Virus record (IMG/VR): IMGVR_UViG_3300042914_002952
Coordinates: 57,303 to 121,302 of that record
Length of the DNA stretch: 64,000 nucleotides
Strand: one strand, 5' to 3'
From: a virus
The notes under the pieces were generated by a model. That model did not search any database. It saw only the letters and a program-made list of their open reading frames with translations, and was not told where the DNA came from. Made by a program: the position numbers and the translations under genes. Positions 43,307 to 52,600 of the stretch are shown here, piece after piece. Numbering within the stretch: the stretch's first letter is position 1; each line of letters opens with the position of its first letter.

Positions 43307-46300
43307 ATGAAAGTTAAAAAAAGAGATGGCTCATTGGAAGAAATGAGATATGACAAAATTACAAGAAGAATTCAAAATTTTTGCGATGATTTAAATCTTG
43401 AATATGTTGACCCAACATTGATAACCCTTAAAGTGACACAAGGTATTTATGACGGTATATCAACAACAGAGTTAGATATTTTAGCAGCAGAAACCGCTGC
43501 ATCTCTTGTCACCTCTCACTCAGATTACGCAAAATTAGCCGGTAGATTGGCAGTATCTAATTTACATAAAACTACACCAAAAAAATTCTCACATTCAATC
43601 AAGGAATTACATTCATTTGTTGAACCGAAAACAAATAAGGAATCTTCATTAATTTCAAATGAAACCTATAATTTTGTTCAACAATATAAGGATGTTTTAG
43701 ATGGTGCGATTATTCAAGAAAGAGATTTTGATTTTGATTATTTTGGGTTTAAAACATTAGAACGTTCATATCTACTAAAGATTGGTAATCGTATTGTTGA
43801 AAGACCACAATACATGTACATGAGAGTTGCTGTTGGTATTTGTAATAATGACATAGAGACCGCTTTAAGAATTTATGATGATTTATCACAACATTATTAC
43901 ACACACGCAACACCTACTTTATTTAACGCAGGAACACACAGACCACAAATGTCGTCCTGTTTCTTGATTGGTAATAAAGGTGATGACATTGATGGTTTAT
44001 TTGACACAATAAAAGATGTTGCGAAGATATCTAAATGGGCTGGTGGTATTGGTTTACATGTTCATGATGTAAGAGGTAAAGGTGCGTATATCAAAGGTAC
44101 TGGTGGAGAATCAGATGGTTTGTTACCAATGATGAAAACATATAATGAAGTTGCTCGTTGGATTAACCAAGGGGGTCGCCGCCGCGGTTCATTCGCTGTT
44201 TATCTTGAACCATGGCACTCAGATGTATTTGAGTTTATTGAATTAAGAAAAAACCATGGAAAAGAAGAATTAAGGGCCAGAGATTTGTTTTTAGCGATGT
44301 GGGTCCCTGACTTATTTATGAAAAGAGTAGAACAAGATTTAGAATGGTCATTATTTTCACCAGATGAGGCGCCTGGATTATCTGACGTATATGATGACCC
44401 ATACAAATTTACACAAGATTTTACTGAACTTTATGAAAGATATGAGAAGGAAGGTAAGGCAAGAAAAGTCGTAAAAGCTAGAAAATTAATGGATGCCATT
44501 TTGACCGCACAAATTGAAACGGGGGTACCTTATATGTTATATAAAGATGCTGCTAATTACAAGTCAAACCAAAAGAACTTAGGTACAATTAAATCATCTA
44601 ATTTGTGTATAACAGGTGACCAAAGAGTGGTGACAACAAAGGGTTACTTAACAGCCAAAGAATTGTGTGAAATGGATGTGGAATTAGAACTTTTTAATGG
44701 TTCTGAAATTGTCAAATCATCCAAAATGATTAAACGAGGTGAAAATGAAGATGTTTATAAAATAACATTAGAAAATGGTATGGAACATAAAGTAACACCA
44801 TATCATGGAATACCTGTAATTGACTCAAGAAATAATATAACACGTATTGAATGTAAGGATTTAAAAATAGGTGATAAAATAGCAGTACAAACTAATAAAG
44901 GATTGTTTGGTTCAAAAGAAATGGTAGATGAGGCCTTTTTATTGGGTTTATATCAATCAGATGGTACACAAAACAAATCATCAATTTTATTTGATTTATG
45001 GGAAAATGATTTTGATTTAGTTGAAGAGATTGAAAACAAAATTCAAAAATTATATTCAAAATACGAGTATAAACCTAGATATTCAACTAAAGGTTGTAAA
45101 TTTATAGATTGTGTTGTTTCATTTTCTAAAGTAAAGAAAAAAAGATTATCTAGTGAATTTTTTAAAAAAGAATTACTCTTTGAAAAGGGATATGTACCCG
45201 AATGGATTTGGTCTTCAAATGAAGAAACGCAATGGTCTTATTTGCGGGGTTTATTATTTGCTGATGGAACAGCTAATAAAAATAAATCAAAAGGGGAGCC
45301 AACACAAATAAGTTATGCCGACATAAATATTGATTTTTTAAAAGAGCTTCAATTAATTTTTCAAAATTTAGGTCTTCAAACATCTATTAGATTGTTAAGA
45401 AATGGAGGTCAACGGTCATTACCAAATGGTAAAGGTGGATATTCACTATACAAAACAAAAGATTGTTATAGATTAATTGTTGGTAATAAAAATGACTCAC
45501 AAAAAATAAATGAAAAAATAGGGTTTCTTGATAGAAAAAACATAATCATTGACAATCGTGAATTTCGGGATAATACGAAAAAGGGATATAAAGTAAAATC
45601 CATAGAATATGTGGGTAAAGAAGATGTTTATTGTCCAACAATTTATAATGATGAACATATTTTTATTTCACAAGGATTAAAAACATTTAATTGCACTGAA
45701 ATTCTAGAATTTTCTTCTCCAGAAGAACAAGCGGTTTGTAATTTAGCATCAATTGCTTTACCAAAATACGTAGTCAACAAAGAATTTAATCACGATTTAC
45801 TATATGAATATGTGTATCAAGTTGTAAAAAACCTAAACAACGTTATTGATTTAAATTTTTATCCTACTGAGGAAACAAAACTTTCAAACATGAAACACAG
45901 ACCAGTTGGTTTAGGTGTTCAAGGATTGGCAGATGTATTTTGTATGTTAAAATTACCTTTTGAAAGTGAGGATGCAGACAAATTACAAGTAGAAATATTT
46001 GAAACAATTTATTTCGCTGCTCTCACATCGTCTAAAGACTTGGCTATTGAAAATGGTGCATACTCTTCATTTGATGGTTCCCCATTATCTAAGGGTCAAT
46101 TCCAATACGAGTTATGGGGTAAAACAGACAAGGACACAAGTGGAAGATGGGATTGGAAATCGCTAAGAAAAGATGTTGTCAAATATGGTGTAAGAAACTC
46201 TTTATTAGTTGCACCTATGCCAACAGCATCTACCGCTCAAATTTTAGGTAACAACGAAGCCTTTGAACCTTTTACTTCTAATCTCTATTCAAGAAGAACA

Positions 46301-46816
46301 TTGGGTGGTGAATTTATTGTAATCAATAAACATTTGGTTAATGAATTGTTGGAAAGAGGTTTGTGGTCTGATGAAATAAAGAAAAAATTAATAATGGAAA
46401 ACGGTTCGGTTCAAAACATACCCGAGATACCTGTTGATGTAAAAGAAATTTATAAGACAGTTTGGGAAATGTCACAAAAAAGAATTCTAACAATGGCGGC
46501 AAATAGGTCAATTTATATCGACCAATCTCAGTCATTAAATTTATTTATTGATAACGCAAATAAAACAAAAGTTATGGCGGCTCATTTATACGGGTGGAAA
46601 CTTGGTTTAAAAACCGGAATGTACTATCTTAGAACTAAGGCTGCTGTTGACCCAATTAAAGGGTTGGGTATTGATATAACAACTTCTAAACCAAATGTTG
46701 AAAATCAAATAAGTAATGTTAAAGAATCAAACTTAACAAGTAATTATGTTGAAGAAATGGTTTTATCAATTAAACCAAATGATTCACCATTTGAATGTGA
46801 AGGATGTGGTTCATAA
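43307..46816 (+). CDS. nrdA: Class I ribonucleotide reductase large subunit NrdA with intein
   Basis: Precursor of 1169 aa, about 807 aa after splicing. It starts with an ATP-cone (KVKKRDGSLEEMRYDKITRR, residues 1-90). Catalytic features are a Cys in MSSCFL (about 217), the thiyl Cys straight after the intein (SNL|CTEI), its partner in EQAVCNLASIAL, and tyrosines in the C-terminal half. The C-terminal CEGCGS is the thioredoxin-reducible pair. Residues 434-795 are a LAGLIDADG-type intein. The protein forms dNTPs with NrdB. Without splicing the active-site Cys is displaced, so activity depends on the intein. Confidence 0.93.
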   Translation: MKVKKRDGSLEEMRYDKITRRIQNFCDDLNLEYVDPTLITLKVTQGIYDGISTTELDILAAETAASLVTSHSDYAKLAGRLAVSNLHKTTPKKFSHSIKELHSFVEPKTNKESSLISNETYNFVQQYKDVLDGAIIQERDFDFDYFGFKTLERSYLLKIGNRIVERPQYMYMRVAVGICNNDIETALRIYDDLSQHYYTHATPTLFNAGTHRPQMSSCFLIGNKGDDIDGLFDTIKDVAKISKWAGGIGLHVHDVRGKGAYIKGTGGESDGLLPMMKTYNEVARWINQGGRRRGSFAVYLEPWHSDVFEFIELRKNHGKEELRARDLFLAMWVPDLFMKRVEQDLEWSLFSPDEAPGLSDVYDDPYKFTQDFTELYERYEKEGKARKVVKARKLMDAILTAQIETGVPYMLYKDAANYKSNQKNLGTIKSSNLCITGDQRVVTTKGYLTAKELCEMDVELELFNGSEIVKSSKMIKRGENEDVYKITLENGMEHKVTPYHGIPVIDSRNNITRIECKDLKIGDKIAVQTNKGLFGSKEMVDEAFLLGLYQSDGTQNKSSILFDLWENDFDLVEEIENKIQKLYSKYEYKPRYSTKGCKFIDCVVSFSKVKKKRLSSEFFKKELLFEKGYVPEWIWSSNEETQWSYLRGLLFADGTANKNKSKGEPTQISYADINIDFLKELQLIFQNLGLQTSIRLLRNGGQRSLPNGKGGYSLYKTKDCYRLIVGNKNDSQKINEKIGFLDRKNIIIDNREFRDNTKKGYKVKSIEYVGKEDVYCPTIYNDEHIFISQGLKTFNCTEILEFSSPEEQAVCNLASIALPKYVVNKEFNHDLLYEYVYQVVKNLNNVIDLNFYPTEETKLSNMKHRPVGLGVQGLADVFCMLKLPFESEDADKLQVEIFETIYFAALTSSKDLAIENGAYSSFDGSPLSKGQFQYELWGKTDKDTSGRWDWKSLRKDVVKYGVRNSLLVAPMPTASTAQILGNNEAFEPFTSNLYSRRTLGGEFIVINKHLVNELLERGLWSDEIKKKLIMENGSVQNIPEIPVDVKEIYKTVWEMSQKRILTMAANRSIYIDQSQSLNLFIDNANKTKVMAAHLYGWKLGLKTGMYYLRTKAAVDPIKGLGIDITTSKPNVENQISNVKESNLTSNYVEEMVLSIKPNDSPFECEGCGS
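44606..45691 (+). mobile_element. Intein with LAGLIDADG homing endonuclease inside nrdA, 362 aa
   Basis: Splice junctions are read from the extein continuity SNL|CTEILEFSSPE. Block A is CITGDQRVVTTKGYLTAKEL with Cys1. Block B is GMEHKVTPYHGIPV with the T-x2-H element. Block F is VYCPTIYNDEHIF, and block G is GLKTFN followed by Cys+1. The penultimate residue is Phe rather than the usual His. Endonuclease motifs are LLGLYQSDG (about 545-553) and YLRGLLFADG (about 645-654 of the precursor). Both acidic residues are kept, so a homing-competent LAGLIDADG protein is likely. The insertion splits the gene just before the catalytic Cys. Confidence 0.9.
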
Positions 46817-46826
46817 CAACAATTTT

Positions 46827-46906
46827 GGGTGACTCCCTTAATAGTCAAGGTTAACCTTGAACATCTAATCGTTTGGTCATACAGGGGGTGAAAACTAAAC
46901 GATATA
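46827..46906 (+). ncRNA. Candidate structured RNA/3'UTR element after nrdA
   Basis: Within 80 bases: a perfect 16-bp palindrome TCAAGGTTAACCTTGA (46845-46860); a 10-bp stem ATCGTTTGGT/ACTAAACGAT (46868-46877 / 46894-46903, one G-U pair) with a 16-nt loop; and a GGGGGT run in that loop (46884-46889) that can pair with ACTCCC (46832-46837) as a pseudoknot. It directly precedes a terminator. No known family is recognised; a DNA site is equally possible. Confidence 0.5.
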
Positions 46907-46907
46907 C

Positions 46908-46938
46908 AATCCCATCGAATACTCGATGGGATTTTTTT
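46908..46938 (+). terminator. Rho-independent terminator of the replication/nrd operon
   Basis: AATCCCATCGA (46908-46918) and TCGATGGGATT (46923-46933) form an 11-bp stem with a 4-nt loop, then a T run. The late-type box of the next gene starts right after it. Confidence 0.92.
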
Positions 46939-46939
46939 A

Positions 46940-46947
46940 TATTTATA
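46940..46947 (+). promoter_or_regulatory. Late-type box TATTTATA
   Basis: Exact octamer 4 nt before the ATG at 46952, immediately downstream of the nrd terminator. It restarts transcription for the wedge cluster. Confidence 0.55.
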
Positions 46948-46951
46948 ATAT

Positions 46952-47320
46952 ATGAAAAAGATTATTTTTAACCACGAACACGTTGACCATTATGATGGAC
47001 AAGATAACTACGAACTGGGTATTTACGAAGATGATGACGAAAACCCAATTGGATTTGAATCTGAAACTATTATAGGTTATGTTGCATACACGGTTTACAA
47101 TAATGAAATAACAGTTAGTGATATTATAGTTAGACCGAATAGAAGAAGGGAAGGTTTTGGTTCAATGTTGATAAAAAAGATGAAAAGTTTACATCCCGAT
47201 GCTGTTTATAAACCTTCATTAAAAACAGATTTAGGTTCAAAATTTATTCACAAAAATGTTGATATAATGGAAGAAAGGAATAAAATAAAAACACTAATGA
47301 ACATATTAATGAAAATGTAA
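46952..47320 (+). CDS. GNAT-type N-acetyltransferase-like protein, 122 aa
   Basis: ETIIGYVAYTVYNNEITVSD then IIVRPNRRREGFGSMLIKKM carries the GNAT motif A: a beta strand, then R-R-E-G-F-G, which fits the acetyl-CoA pyrophosphate loop (Q/R-x-x-G-x-G/A), and a helix. An acidic N-terminal region (IYEDDDENPIGFESE) precedes it. The C-terminus is lysine-rich and lacks a clear motif B. The substrate is unknown; modification of a phage or host protein is possible. It leads the baseplate wedge cluster and has its own late-type box. Confidence 0.65.
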   Translation: MKKIIFNHEHVDHYDGQDNYELGIYEDDDENPIGFESETIIGYVAYTVYNNEITVSDIIVRPNRRREGFGSMLIKKMKSLHPDAVYKPSLKTDLGSKFIHKNVDIMEERNKIKTLMNILMKM

Positions 47321-47342
47321 ACTTAGATTTATTGTTTTACTA

Positions 47343-47350
47343 TATTTATA
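47343..47350 (+). promoter_or_regulatory. Late-type box TATTTATA
   Basis: Exact octamer only 3 nt before the ATG at 47354 of the gp25-like gene; the tightest spacing seen for the exact octamer. Confidence 0.55.
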
Positions 47351-47353
47351 AAC

Positions 47354-47806
47354 ATGGCGGGAACATATGGTATAGATTTTCCATTTAGACAAAGTCTTAA
47401 AGGTGATTTTTTAATAATGACAGAAACACCTGAAAGAGAAATTCGTGCAAATTTGATACACCTTTTGTTAACAAGAAAAGGTAGTAGATATTATTTACCT
47501 GATTTTGGTACTAGGTTATTTGAATTTATTTTTGAACCAAACGATGCGGTTACGTGGGGACAAATAGAAGATGAAATAAGAACATCGGTAAGAACATTCA
47601 TTCCTAATTTAGAAATAAAATCCATAAGAGTAACTGCCGCAGACCAAGACGAAGAAGAACCCGCTAGTCCACAAGAAGATGAAGACTCGAGATTATTTAG
47701 AGTTTCAGACTATTCAACTAAACCATACACGGCTAAAGTTAGGGTAGATTATGATATTAATAATGAACCATTTGTTTCTTCTGATTTTATAATTATAAAC
47801 ATTTAA
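47354..47806 (+). CDS. Baseplate wedge protein (gp25-like), 150 aa
   Basis: IDFPFRQSLKGDFLIMTETP then EREIRANLIHLLLTRKGSRY then YLPDFGTRLFEFIFEPNDAV is the gp25/GPW family pattern ('I..N...LL.T..G.R...PDFG..L...IFE'), a lysozyme-like fold that forms the sheath-contact part of the wedge. A strongly acidic insert (DQDEEEPASPQEDEDSRLF) splits the last strands. The length is near T4 gp25 (132 aa). It is followed one base later by the gp6-like gene, as expected for wedge genes. Confidence 0.88.
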   Translation: MAGTYGIDFPFRQSLKGDFLIMTETPEREIRANLIHLLLTRKGSRYYLPDFGTRLFEFIFEPNDAVTWGQIEDEIRTSVRTFIPNLEIKSIRVTAADQDEEEPASPQEDEDSRLFRVSDYSTKPYTAKVRVDYDINNEPFVSSDFIIINI

Positions 47807-47807
47807 T

Positions 47808-49640
47808 ATGAGTAAAAAAATATCATACGCTGTTAGAGATTTTGCCGGTCTAAGACAAGAATTAGTTAATTTAACTAGAGAATATTATCCCGATTTAATT
47901 AAAAATACAAACGACGCATCTATTTTTTCAGTACTGTTGGATTTAAATGCTGCGGTTGCTGACAATTTACATTTTCACATTGATAGGGTTTGGCAAGAAA
48001 CAATTTTAGATTTTGCACAACAAAGACAATCTTTGTATCATATTGCTAAAACTTATGGATTAAAAATACCGGGAAATAGACCATCTGTTGCTTTGTGTGA
48101 TTTTACAATACAAGTACCGGTAAGAGGAGACAAAGAAGATACGAGATATTTGGGTACAATCAAAACAGGTGCGCAAGTTTCAGGTGGTGGTCAAGTTTTT
48201 GAAACGGTAGATGATATTGATTTTTCAAATCCATTTAATAGTAGAGGGGAACCAAATAGGTTAAAAATACCAAATTTTGATGGAAACAATAGACTAATAT
48301 CGTATTCTATTGTAAAAAGAGAAGCCGTTATCAATGGTGTTACAAGAATATATAGACGAGTAATAACTGAATTAGACCAAAAACCATTTTTAAAAATATT
48401 TTTACCTGAACAAAACATTTTGGGTGTTTCTTCAATTATACACAAAGAAGGCACATCTTTTGCTAGTAACCCCACTGATTCAGAATTTTTATCTTCGACA
48501 AATAAATGGTACGAAGTAAAAACTTTAATGCAAGATAAAGTTTTTATACCTGACCCAACATCATCATCAGATTCGGATAACTTTATTTCTGGTGCATATC
48601 TATCGGTTTCAAATAAATTTATAACAGAATACACCCCCGAGAATTATTTCTCAATAACGTTTGGTTCGGGTAATGTAAATCCAATGGATAATTTGGATGA
48701 TTATAATACGGGTAATTTAAAAGTTAATTTGGGGGTATATCTAAATAACACGTCTTTAGGCGCTTTACCTAAGTCGAATACGACTTTATTTGTAAAATAT
48801 AGAATTGGGGGTGGTAGAGATAGTAATTTAGGAATTAATATTATTACAAGTACCGATGATATCGATTTTGTTATTAACGGACCAAATTCAAATATAAACA
48901 CTCAAGTTCAAAATTCATTGACGGTAACAAACGTAACACCAGCGATTGGTGGTGCGGACCAACCGACAATTGAAGAAATTAGAAACATGATATCTTATAA
49001 TTTTGCAGCACAAAACAGAGCGGTTACATTAAATGATTATAAATCAATGATTGAAACAATGCCAGCATTATATGGTGCACCTGCAAAAGTTAATGTAATG
49101 GAAGAAGATAATAAAATAAAAATCAAATTACTATCGTATGATGAAAATGGTAATTTGATTGATACTGTTTCAACGACCTTAAAGAATAATATTATAAATT
49201 ATTTGTCAGAATATAGAATGGTAAATGATTTTTTAGAAATCGAAAGTGGGGAAGTTGTTGATTTTTCATTAGAGTTAGATGTTGTAATAGACAAAAACGG
49301 TAATCAAACAGAAATAGTTAGAACGGTGATTCAAGATGTTGTTGAATATTTTTCAATAGATAAAAGAAAAATGGGTGACCCTCTTTTAGTTGGTGATTTA
49401 TATAGAATGATTGGTGATGTTACGGGTGTAGTAAATGCTGTTGATGTTAGAGTTTTTAATAACATTGGTGGAGAATATTCATCATCAGAAGTTGCCCAAT
49501 CTTATGTTAATGAATCCACAAAAGAAATTGCACAATCAGACATGACAATTTACATGAAATCAAATCAAATATATCAAATTAGATTTCCTGAAAAAGATAT
49601 TAAAGTCAGAGTTAAAACATTAGGAACAACCACATTTTAA
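47808..49640 (+). CDS. Baseplate wedge protein (gp6/baseplate J-like), 610 aa
   Basis: Core wedge subunit. YAVRDFAGLRQELVNLTREY then YPDLIKNTNDASIFSVLLDL then NAAVADNLHFHIDRVWQETI is the N-terminal helix signature of gp6 proteins, followed by QRQSLYHIAKTYGLKIPGNR. The middle region (GAQVSGGGQVFETVDD, ITFGSGNVNP, TLFVKYRIGGGRDSNLGIN) and the C-terminal part (PTIEEIRNMISYNFAAQNRA then VTLNDYKSMIETMPALYG) match gp6/J-like domains that ring the baseplate. The length is near T4 gp6 (660 aa). It is coupled to gp25-like and preceded by it, as in many contractile systems. Confidence 0.9.
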   Translation: MSKKISYAVRDFAGLRQELVNLTREYYPDLIKNTNDASIFSVLLDLNAAVADNLHFHIDRVWQETILDFAQQRQSLYHIAKTYGLKIPGNRPSVALCDFTIQVPVRGDKEDTRYLGTIKTGAQVSGGGQVFETVDDIDFSNPFNSRGEPNRLKIPNFDGNNRLISYSIVKREAVINGVTRIYRRVITELDQKPFLKIFLPEQNILGVSSIIHKEGTSFASNPTDSEFLSSTNKWYEVKTLMQDKVFIPDPTSSSDSDNFISGAYLSVSNKFITEYTPENYFSITFGSGNVNPMDNLDDYNTGNLKVNLGVYLNNTSLGALPKSNTTLFVKYRIGGGRDSNLGINIITSTDDIDFVINGPNSNINTQVQNSLTVTNVTPAIGGADQPTIEEIRNMISYNFAAQNRAVTLNDYKSMIETMPALYGAPAKVNVMEEDNKIKIKLLSYDENGNLIDTVSTTLKNNIINYLSEYRMVNDFLEIESGEVVDFSLELDVVIDKNGNQTEIVRTVIQDVVEYFSIDKRKMGDPLLVGDLYRMIGDVTGVVNAVDVRVFNNIGGEYSSSEVAQSYVNESTKEIAQSDMTIYMKSNQIYQIRFPEKDIKVRVKTLGTTTF

Positions 49641-49657
49641 ATTGGATTTATTTTAAT

Positions 49658-49678
49658 TAGAAAATTGTTTATTTTCTA
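49658..49678 (+). promoter_or_regulatory. Inverted repeat overlapping the late-type box
   Basis: TAGAAAAT (49658-49665) and ATTTTCTA (49671-49678) are perfect arms around a 5-nt loop. The right arm overlaps the first two bases of the TATTTATA box at 49677. It could be a weak terminator or an operator. Confidence 0.35.
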
Positions 49679-49684
49679 TTTATA
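49677..49684 (+). promoter_or_regulatory. Late-type box TATTTATA
   Basis: Exact octamer 5 nt before the ATG at 49690 of the 1534-aa gene. Confidence 0.5.
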
Positions 49685-49689
49685 TAGAA

Positions 49690-52600
49690 ATGCAAAAACA
49701 TAGAATTTCTACAAACATTGGGAGAGACCAAAAGGTTGTCGTTGAATTAAAAAATGATTTCGACCTTTTAGAGATATTGTCTTTAAAATTTACACAGACA
49801 GAAGCATATACTTCCATGTGTTCTGATTATGGGGTTGTATGTGGTAGAATATTCGTAAACAATGGTTTTGGTGTACCAAATGCTAGAGTTTCTATTTTTA
49901 TACCCATTTTAGATGATGATGTGAACGACCCGGTAATATCCTCATTGTACCCATATACATCTGTAACCGATAGAAATGAAAACGGTTATCGATACAACTT
50001 ACTTCCAAGTAGAAAACAACACGGTGGACACGAACCAACAGGAACTTTTCCTGACCAATTAGATATTTTAACAAGAGAAGAGATTTTAGAAGTTTATGAA
50101 AAATATTATAAGTATACCGTAAAAACAAATGATGCTGGTGATTTTATGATATGGGGTGTACCTGTTGGTACACAAATCATACATGTTGATGTTGATTTAT
50201 CTGATATTGGTTGTTTTTCATTGAGACCCGATGATTTTATAAGACAAGGTAGAGGTGTTGATAGTTTTAAAAATACATATTCATATAAATCATCTGATGA
50301 TTTAGATTCATTACCTCAAATAGTATCTTTTAATCAAACAATTGAAGTTTTTCCTTTTTGGGGAAATGAAGATTTATGTGAAATTGGAATAACAAGAACA
50401 GATTTTGATTTATCAAGTCAAGGGGTAAAAGTGGAACCCAAAGCATATTTATTGGGTTCAATATATTCTGACCAAGGTAAAAACACGTTAAACAAAAATT
50501 GTCGACCAAGAAGTGCTATGGGTAGAAAGTGTGATTTAACAACTTTTGCTGCGGAGATTGAAATGATAAGATTTACTTCTTTAAAAGATTCATTGGGTAG
50601 ACCAATATTAGAGACGTATCAAATAGAAGAAGATATAGACGAAGACGGTTCGTTTGTGATTCCGTTACCCATGAACATGGAATATCAGTACACAAACGAA
50701 TTTGGTGAAACAGAAATTACAAATGACCCAAATAAAGGTATACCAACATCAGCGTGTTATAGATTTAGAATTTCAGGTAAAAACAATACACTAGGTAGAG
50801 TTAGATTTACTGGTAGTTATTTGTTACCAAATATACGAGAATATGATTCTGACGTTGATGGTTCTTACGCTTTTTCTTTAGATTGGAACGATTATCCAAC
50901 TGGTTCTACAACAAACTCTGTGATTTTTAATCAAACATACGGTAGTTATTATCCTGAAGATTATTTTTTTAGGTTTACATATAATAAAGTATATACGGTA
51001 AGTTCGTATATGGGGAGTCATTTTAAAGGTGGTAAAGACAATTATGTTGGTATAAAAGACATATCACCAAAAGAGGAAGAAGACTGTGAATCAAGTATAG
51101 TGACACCACCAATTAATTATGGATGGAGACGATTTAGTTTTCCAATATTGTTAGCAACTGTAATTAGTATATTTGAAAGAATAATATACGGAGCATTTAT
51201 TGGCGCAATACAAGTATTAATAATTCCGTTTCAATTTCTTTATAGTATTAGAATATATATTAGGGCGTTTGGTTCAACCATTATTGACTGGAGACCTTTT
51301 GAAGTTTTTGATTCATTAGTTATTGAACCATTACAACGATTTGGTACTGTTAATTTATCAATTGTTGTTTATCCTGAGTGTGAAACTTGTGAAGATTTTT
51401 CAAGTGAACAGATACTTATTCCAACTCAAAGACCTGATGAACTATATTGTAAAGTCGGGGAAGGGGTTGCGGTTAGAGATACTTTAAATATTAATGGTTC
51501 TCCATATTCACCAATATGTGACCCCGATAATACAATTGACGAGTTCATTATGTCTTCAAGTGGCTCAACGTTACCCACTTATAATTTTACGGGAATAACT
51601 TGTAACGGTAATTCGACTGGTGAATCATTGGACCTAATATATAGTGCGAGTAATTTACCAATTAGTGGTAAAACGTATTATATTGTTTTAAAAAGTTATT
51701 TACCACATGGAAGTGCAAATGCATATGAACTTAATAGATTAAATAGTTTAGAGGTAAACACATATTCACAGTTAACAATTGACCAATTTTCTTGTGGTTC
51801 ACCCACTACTCAATCCGGTTATAGGGGATATGATAATAATAATTTTGGTTGGTTAGTGTATCGATTAGGTAATAATGGAATACCCCCACAATATGATTAT
51901 CCATCCCCGTGTCCAACAAATAGTTGTTTTGAAGGTCGATGGTCCATTAGTGACTTATATGTAACACCTTTTTCTCAACCGGCTTGTGCGTCTGGACAAA
52001 CCCCAAACGGAACGTGTGATTGTACCGACCCAACTTCTTCACAAAATACTTCATCAAGTATTACGTTTACTGATGGTATTTGTACAACAGTATATGATTA
52101 CGTTTTATATTATCACTCTAGTATAAGAACATGTGGCGGAAATATTGAAACAATATTAGACGACCCTAGTACTATGACATTATCAATTGATTGGTCAAAT
52201 GCAGTAACAAAAAGTGCGGGAACGATAACTAGAGGATTATCCTATATGGTTGCCTTTTATTATTCAATACCCTCCGGTAACACTGCATTATCTAATGTAA
52301 GAATATCTATTGGTGATGCGACATTAGGTGAATGTTCCTATGGTGTTTATGATATACCAACACCGGTAAACAATAAGTGGTATGTATTGCGTGTTGATAT
52401 ATCTGATATTGAGTCTTATGGTAATTTAACATCTTATATTTCAACATCAAGTTGTATGAATTATTCTATAGGTTGTTCTGGACCATCGTCAGTAACCAAT
52501 TCTTGTTGTTATAGTTCAATAAGTGGTGATAGTGTTGGTAATTCTTCTTTAAGTGATTTTCAATGGACAGGGTTCACTTATGAAATATATGATTCTTCTC

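Noticed and set aside
44606-45691. Group I intron instead of an intein in nrdA
   Set aside because: The reading frame continues through the insert with intein blocks and splices cleanly at protein level, so an intein explains it.
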